This document shows positions 17,002 through 26,861 of a DNA stretch of 64,000 bases, piece after piece. Each line of letters begins with the position of its first letter. The stretch's first letter is position 1. Origin of the DNA: Mycolicibacterium goodii (GTDB lineage: Bacteria > Actinomycetota > Actinomycetes > Mycobacteriales > Mycobacteriaceae); the NCBI RefSeq assembly GCF_001187505.1, contig NZ_CP012150.1, forward strand, positions 4,650,001 to 4,714,000. The letters run 5' to 3'. The translations under genes were made by a program, and so were the position numbers. The notes beneath the pieces were generated by a model. It made no database searches. It saw nothing but the letters and a program-made list of their open reading frames with translations, and was not told the origin of the DNA.

Positions 17002-19374
17002 TCAGTCGGTGCTCCAGGTCCACTCGGAGATCGCCGGGTCGTCCTGCCCGTGCTCGCGGGTGTAGCGCCGGGCCGCCAGGCGTGCGTCGGCCATCTCCTG
17101 ACGCAACGCGGCCGCGCTGGTCCCGAGTCCCTCGACGCGGTCGATGACGTCCATCACCAGGTGGAAGCGGTCGAGGTCGTTGAGCATCACCATGTCGAAC
17201 GGTGTGGTGGTGGTGCCGCGCTCCTTGAAACCGCGCACGTGCAGCTGCGTGTGGTTGGCGTGCCGATAGGTGAGGCGGTGGATCAGCCAGGGGTAGCCGT
17301 GGTAGGCGAAGATGATCGGCCGGTCGGTGGTGAAGATCGAGTCGAATTCGCGTTCGGACAGCCCGTGCGGGTGCTCCGATTCGGGTTGTAGCCGCATGAT
17401 GTCGACGACGTTGACCACCCGCACCTTCAGGTCGGGCAGCTTGCGGCGCAGGATGTCGGCGGCGGCCAGCGTCTCGAGTGTGGGGATGTCACCGGCGCAG
17501 GCCAACACCACGTCCGGTTCACCCGAGGTGTCCGAGCCGGCCCACTGCCAGATGCCGAGCCCACGCGTGCAGTGTGCAATCGCCTCGTCCATCGTCAGAT
17601 AGCTCAGCGCGGGTTGCTTGCCGGCGACGACGACGTTGACGTAGTGGCGGCTGCGCAGGCAGTGGTCGGCGACCGAGAGCAGGGTGTTGGTGTCGGGCGG
17701 CAGGTACACCCGGACCGCCTCGGGGCGTTTGTTGGCGACGTGGTCGATGAAGCCGGGGTCCTGGTGCGACGCGCCGTTGTGGTCCTGCCGCCACACGTGC
17801 GATGTCAGCAGATAGTTCAGCGACGCGATGGGCCTGCGCCAGGTGAGCGCCGCGCTGCTGGTCAGCCACTTGACGTGCTGGTTGAGCATCGAGTCGACGA
17901 TGTGGACGAACGCCTCGTAACAACTGAACAAGCCGTGCCTGCCGGTCAGCAGGTAGCCCTCGAGCCAGCCCTGGCACAGATGTTCGGACAGCACCTCCAT
18001 GACGCGGCCGTCGGGTGCGAGGTGTTCGTCGTCGGGGCCGGTTTCGGCCAGCCACGTCTTGTCGGTCGCCTCGAACACCGCCGAGAGCCGGTTCGACGCG
18101 GTCTCGTCGGGGCCCATGAGGCGGAACCGGTCCGGGTTGCGGGCGATCACGTCGCGCAGGTACTGACCGAGCACCTGGGTGGCCTGCGTGCTGGTGGTTG
18201 CCGGCTTGTCGACGGGGACCGCGTAGTCGGTGAAGTCGGGCAGATCCAGATCGCGCAGCAGCAGCCCGCCGTTGGCGTGCGGGTTGGCGCTCATCCGGCG
18301 GTCACCGGTCGGGGCCAGCGCCCGCAGTTCGGGGCGCAGCGTCCCGGAGTCGTCGAACAGTTCCTGCGGGTGGTAGCTGCGCAGCCACTCGTCGAGCTGG
18401 GCCAGGTGCTCGGGGTTGCTGCGGGTCTCGGCCAGGGGCACCTGGTGGGAACGCCACGTGCCCTCCACCTTGGCGCCGTCCACCTCGGCAGGGCCGGTCC
18501 ATCCCTTGGGGGTGCGCATGATGATCATCGGCCACAGCGGCCGGCCGGACTCGTCGTCGAGGCGGGCCGCACGCTGGATCGCGGCGATCTGGTCGAACGC
18601 CTCGTCCATGGCGATCGCCAACTGCTGGTGCACGTTCGCCGGGTCGTCGCCGGCCACCGTGATGGGCCGGTATCCGTAGCCGAGGAACAGCGATTCCAGC
18701 TCCTCCTGCGGAATCCTGGACAGCACAGTCGGATTCGCGATCTTGTAGCCGTTGAGGTGCAGGATCGGCAGCACCGCGCCGTCGGTCACCGGGTTGAGGA
18801 ACTTGTTGGAATGCCAGCTCGCCGCGAGCGGGCCGGTCTCGGCCTCCCCGTCGCCGACGACGCACGCCACCACGAGGTCGGGGTTGTCGAACGCCGCACC
18901 GTAGGCGTGCACCAGCGCATAGCCGAGTTCGCCGCCCTCGTGGATCGAGCCAGGGGTCTCGGCCGCCACGTGACTGGGAATGCCGCCCGGGAACGAGAAC
19001 TGCCGGAACAGTTTTCGCATACCGTCGACGTCCTGGCCGATGCCCGTGTAGACCTCGCTGTAGGTGCCCTCCAAGTATGCGTTGGCCACCAGGCCGGGCC
19101 CGCCGTGGCCGGGCCCGGTGATGTAGATGACGTTGGCATCGCGCTCGCGGATGATGCGGTTGAGATGCGCGTAGATCAGGTTCAGCCCGGGTGTCGTACC
19201 CCAGTGGCCGAGCAGACGGGGTTTGACGTCCGCGGCCGCGAGCGGTTCGGTCAGCAACGGGTTGTCGAGCAGATAGATCTGGCCGACGGACAGGTAATTG
19301 GCCGCTCGCCAGTACGCATCGAGCAGTTCGAGTTCGGAATCGGTCAGCGCCGGGGCTGTGGTCGCGTCGCTCAT
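17002..19374 (-). CDS. xfp: Xylulose-5-phosphate/fructose-6-phosphate phosphoketolase
   Basis: This 790-residue thiamine-diphosphate enzyme cleaves xylulose 5-P (or fructose 6-P) to acetyl phosphate plus glyceraldehyde 3-P (or erythrose 4-P). The family motifs [37 protein letters not shown], the ThDP motif [16 protein letters not shown] and the late [13 protein letters not shown] are intact. The start at 19374 (MSDATTAP) is preferred because GGAAG lies 6 nt upstream; an in-frame ATG at 19383 is also possible. Xylulose 5-P is a likely product of the polyol island 2 kb downstream, which may explain the neighbourhood. Confidence 0.95.
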   Translation of the reverse strand: MSDATTAPALTDSELELLDAYWRAANYLSVGQIYLLDNPLLTEPLAAADVKPRLLGHWGTTPGLNLIYAHLNRIIRERDANVIYITGPGHGGPGLVANAYLEGTYSEVYTGIGQDVDGMRKLFRQFSFPGGIPSHVAAETPGSIHEGGELGYALVHAYGAAFDNPDLVVACVVGDGEAETGPLAASWHSNKFLNPVTDGAVLPILHLNGYKIANPTVLSRIPQEELESLFLGYGYRPITVAGDDPANVHQQLAIAMDEAFDQIAAIQRAARLDDESGRPLWPMIIMRTPKGWTGPAEVDGAKVEGTWRSHQVPLAETRSNPEHLAQLDEWLRSYHPQELFDDSGTLRPELRALAPTGDRRMSANPHANGGLLLRDLDLPDFTDYAVPVDKPATTSTQATQVLGQYLRDVIARNPDRFRLMGPDETASNRLSAVFEATDKTWLAETGPDDEHLAPDGRVMEVLSEHLCQGWLEGYLLTGRHGLFSCYEAFVHIVDSMLNQHVKWLTSSAALTWRRPIASLNYLLTSHVWRQDHNGASHQDPGFIDHVANKRPEAVRVYLPPDTNTLLSVADHCLRSRHYVNVVVAGKQPALSYLTMDEAIAHCTRGLGIWQWAGSDTSGEPDVVLACAGDIPTLETLAAADILRRKLPDLKVRVVNVVDIMRLQPESEHPHGLSEREFDSIFTTDRPIIFAYHGYPWLIHRLTYRHANHTQLHVRGFKERGTTTTPFDMVMLNDLDRFHLVMDVIDRVEGLGTSAAALRQEMADARLAARRYTREHGQDDPAISEWTWSTD

Positions 19375-19620
19375 GGCTTCCATCGTGGGGGTAGGTGGTG
19401 GTCGGTGTGGGACAACCGGACGATCTGGGGGTTCCGGTTCACCGGACCGCCTCCGGGTACCCGCGGCGGCGCGAACCAACCCGACACCCGGTTTACCCTC
19501 GGGCGGCGACACCATTCCCCGAGCAGTCGACGCGTTGCTGACTCGGTCGAGCGGCTGGTTCGCCGAGTTTGTGCGGGGCGGCTCAGACCTCGGCGGGCCC
19601 ACGCTATTGAATACGTCTTT

Positions 19621-21093
19621 GTGTCGGTGCACCGCACTCCCGTGCTGATCGGATACGGCCAGGTCGATCAGCATGACGAGAACCCCGCCGTCGAACCGGT
19701 GGAGCTGATGGCGGACGCGGCGAGGATCGCCGCGGATCCCCGGGTGCTGCGCGCCGTGGACTCGGTGCGCGTGGTCAACCTGTTGTCGTGGCGCTACCGC
19801 GATCCGGGTCGGCTGCTGGCCGAGCGCATCGGCGCGGCAGGGGCGCGGACGCGCTACACCGGCATCGGCGGGAATGCGCCGCAGACACTGGTCAACGAGG
19901 CGTGCCGGGATCTGCAGGCCGGCCGGGCCGAGGTGGTGCTGATCGCGGGTGCCGAGACGTGGCGCACGCGCAGCCGCCTGCGGGCGCGCGGGGTGCGTCC
20001 GCAGTGGACGCGCCAGGACGAGAACGTGCCCGTGGCCCCTGGCGGCGACGACAACGTGCCGATGGCCACCGCTGCCGACCACCGCATCAAGCTGGACCGT
20101 CCGGCGTTCGTGTACCCGATGTTCGAGCAGGCGATCCGGATCGCGGCGGGGGAGACACCCGACGAGCACCGCGCCCGCATCGGCGAGTTGTGGGCGCGGT
20201 TCAGCGCCGTGGCTGCCCAGAATCCGCACGCCTGGAGCCGCGAGGCGCTGACCGGCGAGCAGATCACCCGCACCGGTCCGGACAATCGGATGATCAGCTG
20301 GCCGTATCCGAAGCTGATGAACTCCAACAACATGGTGGATCAGGGCGCGGTTCTGGTCCTCACCACCACGCAGATGGCCGCCTACCTCCAGATTCCCAGG
20401 GACCGTTGGGTTTTCCCGTACGCCGGGACGGATTCGCACGACACCTACGCGATCGGGGAGCGGGCCTGGTTGCACCGGTCCCCGGCGATCCGCATCGCGG
20501 GCCGCCGGGTGCTGGAACTGGCGGGCACCGACCTCGACGCGGTCGAGTTCGTCGACGTGTACTCGTGTTTCCCGTCGGCGGTTCAGGTCGCGGCGGCCGA
20601 ACTCGGCCTGCCGACCGACGACCCGGCGCGGCCGCTCACCGTCACGGGTGGCCTGACCTTCGCGGGCGGCCCGTGGAACAACTACGTGACGCACTCGATC
20701 GCCACCATGGCCGAGCGGCTGGTGGCCAACCCGGGTGCGCGTGGTCTGATCACCGCCAACGGCGGGTACCTCACCAAACACAGCTTCGGGGTATACGGCA
20801 CCGAACCACCGACTCACGAGTTCCGTTGGCAGGACGTGCAATCCGAGGTGGATGCCGAACCGACCCGCGAGCTCGCGGTGGCATGGTCGGGCACCGGCAC
20901 GGTCGAGTCGTGGACCACACCGTTCAGCCGCGACGGGGCACCGCAGCGGGCGTTCCTCGCGGTGCGCACCCCCGACGACGCCCGCACGCTCGCCGTGGTC
21001 ACCGACGAGACGCAGGCCGCGGCCACCGTGGCTGAGGACATCGCGGGGGCGCGGGTCGAGGTGCGCGACGACGGCACCGCGACCCTGCTGTGA
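19621..21093 (+). CDS. Thiolase-superfamily acetyl-CoA acetyltransferase-like protein (Rv1867-like)
   Basis: This 490-residue thiolase-fold protein starts at GTG 19621 ([14 protein letters not shown]); a second GTG is at 19627. The region [25 protein letters not shown] resembles the thiolase N-half, but the usual nucleophilic Cys is not in place. The C-half has [32 protein letters not shown] and [16 protein letters not shown]. The last roughly 90 residues form an added domain of OB type. Like other non-canonical mycobacterial thiolases it may act in acyl-CoA retro-aldol or thiolysis steps; the substrate is unknown. It is divergent from xfp across a 246-bp gap with no other feature. Confidence 0.82.
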   Translation: MSVHRTPVLIGYGQVDQHDENPAVEPVELMADAARIAADPRVLRAVDSVRVVNLLSWRYRDPGRLLAERIGAAGARTRYTGIGGNAPQTLVNEACRDLQAGRAEVVLIAGAETWRTRSRLRARGVRPQWTRQDENVPVAPGGDDNVPMATAADHRIKLDRPAFVYPMFEQAIRIAAGETPDEHRARIGELWARFSAVAAQNPHAWSREALTGEQITRTGPDNRMISWPYPKLMNSNNMVDQGAVLVLTTTQMAAYLQIPRDRWVFPYAGTDSHDTYAIGERAWLHRSPAIRIAGRRVLELAGTDLDAVEFVDVYSCFPSAVQVAAAELGLPTDDPARPLTVTGGLTFAGGPWNNYVTHSIATMAERLVANPGARGLITANGGYLTKHSFGVYGTEPPTHEFRWQDVQSEVDAEPTRELAVAWSGTGTVESWTTPFSRDGAPQRAFLAVRTPDDARTLAVVTDETQAAATVAEDIAGARVEVRDDGTATLL

Positions 21094-21103
21094 CCGGTGG
21101 CGC

Positions 21104-21886
21104 TTACTTGATGGTGTAGCCGCCGTCGATGACGAGGTCGGCGCCGTTGATCATCGCGGCCGCGTCGGAGGCCAGAAACACTGCGGCGGCGGCGATCTCG
21201 TCCGGGTAGGCGAATCGTCCGGTGGGGATCAGCTTCTTGAGGGCGTCCCCGCGCGGACCGTCCCACGCCTTGTGGCCGAGCTCGGTGAGGACCACGGTGG
21301 GGGAGATGGTGTTGACCCGCACGCCGCGGCCACCCCATTCGGCGGCGAGCACTTTCGAGACGCCGACCACGCCGAATTTCGAAGCGCAGTACGCCACATG
21401 CTGATCGAGCGCCACCGTCGCGGCCTGGGAGGCCATGTTGACGATCGCGCCGCCGCCTGCCTCGAGCATCCGCCGGCCCACGGCCTGGCACATCAGGAAG
21501 GTGCCGCGCAGGTTGATGTTGATCGTGTTGTCCCAATCCTGCAGCGACAGTTCCTCGGCCGGTGCCAACCGGGCGATGCCTGCGCTGTTGACCAGGATGT
21601 CGATGCGGCCGAACTCCGCAGCGACTGCGTCGACCGCGTTCTGCACCGATTCCGCATCGGCGACGTCGCAGGCGAAGCCACGATGGGACCCCTGCGCACC
21701 GCCGAGTTCGCCGGCGATCTGCTCGGCGCCCGCGGCGTTGAGATCGACCGCGGCGATGCGGGCGCCCTTGGCGGCGTAGGCGCCGGCGATCGCCGCGCCG
21801 ATCCCGGACGCGGCCCCGGTCACCAGTGCCGTCCTGCCGTCCAGCCGGAAGTCGAAATCGACCGAGAGCTCTTGTGCCTGAGTCAT
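21104..21886 (-). CDS. SDR dehydrogenase, probable polyol dehydrogenase
   Basis: This 260-residue classical SDR has the cofactor loop [25 protein letters not shown], the catalytic Ser in NMASQAA and YxxxK as YCASKFG. The N-terminal [12 protein letters not shown] and C-terminal VIDGGYTIK resemble sorbitol/arabitol and threitol dehydrogenases. It lies 5 bp downstream of the EryD-like regulator on the same strand, so it is expressed with it and opposite to the main catabolic operon. It likely oxidises a polyol to a ketose; the exact substrate is not readable from sequence. Confidence 0.85.
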   Translation of the reverse strand: MTQAQELSVDFDFRLDGRTALVTGAASGIGAAIAGAYAAKGARIAAVDLNAAGAEQIAGELGGAQGSHRGFACDVADAESVQNAVDAVAAEFGRIDILVNSAGIARLAPAEELSLQDWDNTININLRGTFLMCQAVGRRMLEAGGGAIVNMASQAATVALDQHVAYCASKFGVVGVSKVLAAEWGGRGVRVNTISPTVVLTELGHKAWDGPRGDALKKLIPTGRFAYPDEIAAAAVFLASDAAAMINGADLVIDGGYTIK

Positions 21887-21891
21887 ATTCG

Positions 21892-22869
21892 CTATGCGCC
21901 TTCCTCGTTTGCGGTTCCGTCGAGCACCGCGGCGGCGATCTCGACGTCGGTGACCAGTGATGAGACCATTCCCGAGCGCAGCACCGCGCGGGTGGCCGCG
22001 ACCTTCTCCGGACCGGTGGCGATCGCGATCACGGTCGGGATCGCCCGCAGCGTGGCCTCGTCGATGCCCATCCGGCGGTCGTCGAGGCCGGGCAGGCGGT
22101 TGCCGTCGGCGTCGAGCAGCAGCGCGCAGGATTCGGCGCACACGCCCGCGGCCTCCAGCGACTCCACCTCGGCGGTTGTCAGTGAGCTGTGCACCTGTGA
22201 GGCACCCTCGACCCAGGCGCCCACCGAGACGATCGCGCAGGTGACCTTCGAATGCTGGGCGAAGGTGTCCTGGATCTGTTGGCCGCCGGCCAGGCTGGCC
22301 GCGGTGCGGGCGTCGGACACCACCAGCGGGGCGTACAGCGGCCAGGTCTGACCGCCGCTGACCTCGCTGATCCGGCGGACCAGGTCGACGCCGTTGTGGG
22401 TGATCGCCCCGGCCATGCCGGTGAGCTGGACGACGTCGCAGTGCGGAAGTGTGGTGAGGTGGTCGGCGATGTGCGCCAGCGTGCGGCCGCAGTCCACCCC
22501 GATCACGTCGCCGGTCCGCAGGATCGACTGCAGCAACTCGGCGGTGGCCTTGGCGACCGCGGCGACCCGCTCATCGGTGCCCGCGGGATCGGCGGCCCTG
22601 ACGTCGCCCGGACTCTCGACGCTGGTCATCACCGCGTAGGCGTGCTGGAGTCCGTAGCGCCGTTGCAGCGCGGTGGACAGCTCGACGTCGATGGATCCGG
22701 GGTTGTGGATCTTGATCTCGACCATGCCGGATTCCAGCGCCTCGTCGAGCATGCGGGCGACCTTGAACCGGGAGATGCCGAATTCCTCGGCGATCTGAAC
22801 GCGGGTCCGTCCTTCCAGGTAGTAGCGGCGCGCGATGACCGCGCGTTGGAACAGCTCATCGGGTCCCAT
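21892..22869 (-). CDS. SorC/EryD-type sugar-binding transcriptional regulator
   Basis: This 325-residue protein has an N-terminal helix-turn-helix (RVQIAEEFGISRFKVARMLDEA, about residues 24-45) and a SorC-type phosphosugar-sensing domain (TGDVIGVDCGRTLAHIADHL, VQLTGMAGA, SLAGGQQIQDTFAQH, VSVGAWVEGASQV). The start at 22869 (MGPDELFQ) has GGGAGA upstream and is preferred over 22920. EryD-like regulators control erythritol and other polyol genes and respond to a phosphorylated intermediate. The perfect palindrome at 22912-22929 in the divergent promoter is the likely operator. Confidence 0.9.
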   Translation of the reverse strand: MGPDELFQRAVIARRYYLEGRTRVQIAEEFGISRFKVARMLDEALESGMVEIKIHNPGSIDVELSTALQRRYGLQHAYAVMTSVESPGDVRAADPAGTDERVAAVAKATAELLQSILRTGDVIGVDCGRTLAHIADHLTTLPHCDVVQLTGMAGAITHNGVDLVRRISEVSGGQTWPLYAPLVVSDARTAASLAGGQQIQDTFAQHSKVTCAIVSVGAWVEGASQVHSSLTTAEVESLEAAGVCAESCALLLDADGNRLPGLDDRRMGIDEATLRAIPTVIAIATGPEKVAATRAVLRSGMVSSLVTDVEIAAAVLDGTANEEGA

Positions 22870-22911
22870 GCCGCATCTCCCTTCGCCATGCCGGTCGCCG
22901 TGCACCGTGGT

Positions 22912-22929
22912 TCTGCACATATGTGCAGA
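22912..22929. promoter_or_regulatory. 18-bp perfect palindrome, probable operator of the polyol regulator
   Basis: TCTGCACATATGTGCAGA is a perfect inverted repeat centred at 22920/22921, between the divergent regulator and polyol operon. It lies 43 bp upstream of the regulator start and just upstream of TTGACA (22934) on the other strand. The position fits control of both directions. Confidence 0.65.
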
Positions 22930-22933
22930 CGCG

Positions 22934-22963
22934 TTGACATATGAGCATAGAGCATTGCATGAT
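22934..22963 (+). promoter_or_regulatory. Candidate promoter of the polyol operon
   Basis: TTGACA (22934-22939) is a perfect -35 hexamer. CATGAT (22958-22963) at 18-bp spacing is a weak -10. This places transcription start about 60 bp upstream of the SIS gene. Confidence 0.4.
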
Positions 22964-23032
22964 CCACATCACAAGCATCAAATGAGTATTCGTGTGAACA
23001 GATGAGCAACTCGATGTGGAGGCAGAGCGCAC

Positions 23033-23671
23033 ATGCGGAACGATGACACCGACCTGGCGAAACTGGCCGGCACGGTGTTGTCCCGCGAGGCCGCCGCGGT
23101 GGAAGCGCTGACCTCCAGTGTCGAGTCCGGCGTGGTCACCGTGGCCCGGCGCATGCTCGCCATCACCGGCAAGGTCATCACCACCGGATCGGGTACCTCG
23201 GGGATCATGGCCGAGCGCCTCGCGCACCTGCTGTCGGTGTGCGGCACCCCGGCGGTGTACCTGCCGTCGATGGATGCCCTGCACGGCGGGATGGGCGCGA
23301 TCACCGAGGACGATCTGGTGCTGGCGATCTCGAAGACCGGCCAGTCGGCCGAGCTCACCCAGTTGGCGCAACGCCTGTCCGGCCGCGGGGTGTCGGTGGT
23401 CGCGATCACCGAACGCCCCGATTCGCCGTTCGCCGCGGCCGCGGCCGAGGTGGTGGCGCTGCCGCCGACGGCCCCGGGCGCCGATCCGGGCGACATGATC
23501 GCCATGGCCAGCACGCTCGCGGTCGGCGCCTGGGGCGACGCGCTGGCGGTGGTGGCCATGGCGCTGCGGGGACACACCATGCGCGACGTCGTCGACAGCC
23601 ATCCCGCCGGTGGTGTCGGTGCCCGCGGACAGCGTCCCGGCGACGAGTCGGCCCCGGTGGTGCTCGCATGA
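23033..23671 (+). CDS. SIS-domain sugar-phosphate isomerase
   Basis: This 212-residue single SIS domain resembles arabinose-5-phosphate isomerases (KpsF/KdsD) without the CBS domains: TTGSGTSGIMAERLAHLL, DALHGGMGAITEDDLVLAIS, KTGQSAEL and VVAITERPDSPFA. The usual S-(N/G)-SGET loop reads SKTGQSAE. Predicted role is aldose-ketose isomerisation of a phosphorylated pentose or tetrose. A GGAGG lies about 10 nt before ATG 23033. It overlaps the FGGY kinase by 4 bp (ATGA), so it opens the catabolic operon. Confidence 0.83.
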   Translation: MRNDDTDLAKLAGTVLSREAAAVEALTSSVESGVVTVARRMLAITGKVITTGSGTSGIMAERLAHLLSVCGTPAVYLPSMDALHGGMGAITEDDLVLAISKTGQSAELTQLAQRLSGRGVSVVAITERPDSPFAAAAAEVVALPPTAPGADPGDMIAMASTLAVGAWGDALAVVAMALRGHTMRDVVDSHPAGGVGARGQRPGDESAPVVLA

Positions 23672-25164
23672 CCGACATCGCCGTCCTTGGTGTGGATTCG
23701 TCCACCCAGTCCTGCAAGGTGGAGATCCGCGAACTCACCAGCGGCCGCCTGCTCGGAACCGGTTCGGCCGCACACCCGCCCGCCTATCCGCCCAGCAGCG
23801 AACAGCATCCGCGGGAGTGGGTCGCCGCGTTCATCTCCGCGACGCGGGCGGCTCTGGCCCGGTGCGCATCGGTGCCCGAGATCAAGGCCATCGCGGTGGC
23901 CGCCCAGTGCCACGGGCTGGTGTTGCTCGACGAGCACGGAAATCCCTTGCGGGCGGCCAAACTCTGGAACGACACCACCGGTGCTCCCCAGTTGGCCGAG
24001 TTGACCGCGCGCATCGGTGCGCAGCGGTGGATCCGCAGCGTCGGTTCGCTGCCCACCGCGGCGTTCACGATCGCGAAACTGGCCTGGATCGCACAGCACG
24101 AGCCGCAGCTGCTGGACCGCACCGCGACGATGCTGTTGCCGCACGACTATCTGACCTTCTGGCTCACCGGCGCCCGCGTCACCGACCGCTCCGACGCCTC
24201 GGGCACCGGATTCTTCGACACCCAAAACGGCCGATGGATCACCGAGTACCTCGATCTCGCGGCCGGTGCCCGGGACTGGCATGCCATGCTTCCCGCGGTG
24301 CTCGGTCCGTGCGACCGCGCCGGAACCGTGCAGGCGGCGGCCGCGCAGGCACTGGGGCTGGACTCCGACGGGTCCGACATCGTGGTGGCCGCGGGCGGTG
24401 GCGACCAGCACGCCGCATACCTGGGGCTCGGCCTGCGCGACGGCGACCAGTACATCGGGATCGGCACCTCGGGCGTGGTGGCAACCTCATGCCGCACAGC
24501 GGTTTTCGACCCGAGCGGGATGGTCGACGGGGTTGCCGACCTCACCGGCGGGTACCTGCCGCTGGTCAGCACGCTCAACGCGGCACGCGTCGGCGAGACC
24601 GGTGCCCGGCTGCTCGGCACCGACCTGGCCGGTCTGGCCGAGCTCGCGCTGGCGGCGGGCGAGAGCCAGGGGCCGGTGCTCGTGCCGTTCCTCGACGGCG
24701 AGCGCAAACCCGATCGCCCCGAGGCCCGCGGCGGATTCGTCGACATCACCTCGCACACCACGCGCGAAGAACTGGCAAGGGCTTTCGTGGAAGGGCCGTT
24801 GCTGTCGCTGATGAGCGCGCGGGACAGCCTGCGGGCCTGTGGAGTCGACGTGAGCGGCGGTGCGGTCGCCGTCGGCGGCGGCACCCGGTCGGCGGCCACC
24901 CTGCAACTGCTGGCCGACCTGCTCGGCGACGAGGTGACCGTGCTGGACGCCGACGAGGCCACCGCGCGCGGGGCCTGTGTGCAGGCCGCCGCGGCGGCCG
25001 CGCACCTCGACGTCGGCGGACTCACCGACCTGGCCAAACGTTGGCAGCCCGAGGTGCGGACGAGCGCCACACCGCGGACGACCGGGCGTGACCTGGTCGC
25101 GTTGCGGGCCCGGTGGTCCGAACTGGCGGCCGCGCCCGTGCTCGATGCGGGGACCCGACCGTGA
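23668..25164 (+). CDS. FGGY-family carbohydrate kinase, xylulokinase-like
   Basis: The 498-residue length is normal for FGGY kinases. The N-domain opens LGVDSSTQSCKVEIREL, with the catalytic Asp in DASGTGFFD-type and KLWNDTTGAPQ contexts. ATP-binding motifs are GGGDQHAAYLGLG, IGIGTSGVVA and VAVGGGTRSAA. It resembles D-xylulose/ribulose kinases and should phosphorylate the ketose made by the dehydrogenases in the operon. It starts in the SIS stop (ATGA), and its stop overlaps the next GTG start (GTGA). Confidence 0.88.
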   Translation: MTDIAVLGVDSSTQSCKVEIRELTSGRLLGTGSAAHPPAYPPSSEQHPREWVAAFISATRAALARCASVPEIKAIAVAAQCHGLVLLDEHGNPLRAAKLWNDTTGAPQLAELTARIGAQRWIRSVGSLPTAAFTIAKLAWIAQHEPQLLDRTATMLLPHDYLTFWLTGARVTDRSDASGTGFFDTQNGRWITEYLDLAAGARDWHAMLPAVLGPCDRAGTVQAAAAQALGLDSDGSDIVVAAGGGDQHAAYLGLGLRDGDQYIGIGTSGVVATSCRTAVFDPSGMVDGVADLTGGYLPLVSTLNAARVGETGARLLGTDLAGLAELALAAGESQGPVLVPFLDGERKPDRPEARGGFVDITSHTTREELARAFVEGPLLSLMSARDSLRACGVDVSGGAVAVGGGTRSAATLQLLADLLGDEVTVLDADEATARGACVQAAAAAAHLDVGGLTDLAKRWQPEVRTSATPRTTGRDLVALRARWSELAAAPVLDAGTRP

Positions 25165-25796
25165 TCGCGCCGTGGTGCACCGGGTATCCGGGCCGCATCT
25201 TCGGATCGGTATACGCCGCGCAGCCACCGCAGCGCACCGCATTCGCCCGCGCACTGGCCGCGCACGGTCTCGGCGTCCACATCGACGTCATGGCCGACGG
25301 TGAGGGACTACCTGCCGGCGTGAGCCTTGCTGAGCTGCACGACATCTCGTCTGCGCCGGGATCCGTCGACGTGCACCTGATCGGGTCGGCGGCGTTCGCC
25401 GACGACGTGCTGCCCGACGTGCTGCGCGCGCAACCGGCGAAGGTGATCCTGCCGTGGGATGCGTTCGACCGGGCCCGTGCCGAGACCATCCGCGCTGCCG
25501 GTGCGCAGGCCTGGATCGCCCTCTGGCGGGAATGGGCGCCCGACGGTGCGCCGCCGCCATGGCCGGCCGAGCCCGACGGGGCGGTGGTGATGCTGATCGA
25601 GCCGGGCACCCGTGACCAGTGCCTGCCGGACCGCTTGAACATCGCGGCGGCGTGTGCCGCGCACGTGCCGGTGATCGTCGACGGCGGTGTCACCGAAGAC
25701 CTTGCGCCGCTGTGTGTCACGGCCGGTGCCGACATGGTGGTCGGGAGGGCGTTGCTCGCCGGCCCGCCGAAACAGGATTTGACAGAAAGGACATGA
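25161..25796 (+). CDS. Divergent ribulose-phosphate 3-epimerase-like TIM barrel
   Basis: This 211-residue product starts from the GTG overlapping the kinase stop. The beta/alpha-barrel pattern ends with VPVIVDGGVTEDLAPLCVTAGADMVVGRALL, the phosphate-binding end of RPE-type barrels. The early part (GLGVHIDVMADGEGLPAGV, VDVHLIG) carries the Asp/His positions of RPE (hIDvMdg...; vHLm) in altered form. It may be an epimerase for another ketose phosphate, or an isomerase acting with the SIS protein. Confidence 0.72.
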   Translation: MIAPWCTGYPGRIFGSVYAAQPPQRTAFARALAAHGLGVHIDVMADGEGLPAGVSLAELHDISSAPGSVDVHLIGSAAFADDVLPDVLRAQPAKVILPWDAFDRARAETIRAAGAQAWIALWREWAPDGAPPPWPAEPDGAVVMLIEPGTRDQCLPDRLNIAAACAAHVPVIVDGGVTEDLAPLCVTAGADMVVGRALLAGPPKQDLTERT

Positions 25797-25797
25797 C

Positions 25798-26847
25798 ATG
25801 AACGCCCTTGGTGGCACCGCAGTCGATTCGCGGGGCACGATGCGCGCGAGCGTGATGACCGGGGTGGGCACCCTGGTGGTGGAAGACCGGCCGGTGCCCT
25901 CACCGGGACCGCACGAGGTGCTCGTCGAGGTCGCCGCGGTCGGGGTGTGCGGCTCCGATGTGCACTACTACCGGCACGGACGCATCGGTGACTTCGTCGT
26001 CGACGAGCCGATGATCCTCGGTCACGAGCTGTCGGGACGGATCGCCGCCGTCGGCGAGGGGGTCGACCCGGCACGGGTGGGGCAGCGCGTCGCGGTGGAG
26101 CCCCAGCATCCCTGCCGCCGCTGCAAGCAGTGCAAGGCCGGGCGCTACAACCTGTGCCCTGAGATGAAGTTCTACGCGACGCCACCGGTCGACGGTGCGT
26201 TCTGCCGCTACGTCACCATCGACGACGACATGGCCCACGCCGTACCGGATTCCATCTCCGACGACGCCGCGGCCCTGCTCGAGCCGTTGTCGGTGGCCAT
26301 CACCACCATGCGCAAGGCCGGTGTCGTCCCGGGATCGTCGATCCTGATCGCCGGCGCCGGTCCCATCGGGGTCATCTGCGCGCAGACCGCGCGTGCCTTC
26401 GGCGCGTCCCGGATCGTGGTGTCGGACCTGGTGGCGCAGCGCCGCGAGCGGGTACTGCAGTTCGGCGCCACCGAGGTGCTCGACCCGACGGTCGACGATG
26501 TCGCCGCGCTGGACCCCAAGGTCGACGCGTTCGTCGACGCCAGCGGTGCCGCACCGGCGGTCGTCTCGGGGATCAAGGCGGTCGGCCCCGCGGGCAACGT
26601 CGTCCTGGTCGGTATGGGCGCCGACGAGGTATCGCTGCCCGTCGGCTACATCCAGAACATGGAGATCAACGTCACCGGCGTCTTCCGCTACACCGACACC
26701 TGGCCTGCGGCAATTCATCTCGTCAGCTCAGGGGCGGTCGACCTGGACGCGTTGGTCACCGGTCGCTACGACCTCGACCATGTCGCCGATGCCCTCGACA
26801 GCGACACCGACCCCGAGAGCCTCAAGTCGATCGTGGTCCCGAAATGA
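25798..26847 (+). CDS. Zinc MDR polyol dehydrogenase (sorbitol/xylitol dehydrogenase-like)
   Basis: This 349-residue MDR protein has catalytic-zinc motifs CGVCGSDVHYYRHG-like VGVCGSDVHYY and ILGHELSGRI, with the Glu of VEPQHPCRRC. The structural-zinc cluster CRRCKQCKAGRYNLC and the Rossmann motif IAGAGPIGVICAQTA are also present. It strongly resembles L-iditol/xylitol dehydrogenases that oxidise a polyol to a 2-ketose with NAD+. AGAAAGG precedes the ATG at 25798. It overlaps no neighbour but sits 1 bp from the RPE-like stop. Confidence 0.9.
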   Translation: MNALGGTAVDSRGTMRASVMTGVGTLVVEDRPVPSPGPHEVLVEVAAVGVCGSDVHYYRHGRIGDFVVDEPMILGHELSGRIAAVGEGVDPARVGQRVAVEPQHPCRRCKQCKAGRYNLCPEMKFYATPPVDGAFCRYVTIDDDMAHAVPDSISDDAAALLEPLSVAITTMRKAGVVPGSSILIAGAGPIGVICAQTARAFGASRIVVSDLVAQRRERVLQFGATEVLDPTVDDVAALDPKVDAFVDASGAAPAVVSGIKAVGPAGNVVLVGMGADEVSLPVGYIQNMEINVTGVFRYTDTWPAAIHLVSSGAVDLDALVTGRYDLDHVADALDSDTDPESLKSIVVPK

Positions 26848-26861
26848 AAGAGAGTCCCCTC

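Noticed and set aside
17572..19620. Plus-strand open frame of about 680 codons running into the thiolase-like gene
   Set aside because: It is antisense to the well-supported phosphoketolase gene; high GC keeps the frame open. The real gene starts at GTG 19621.
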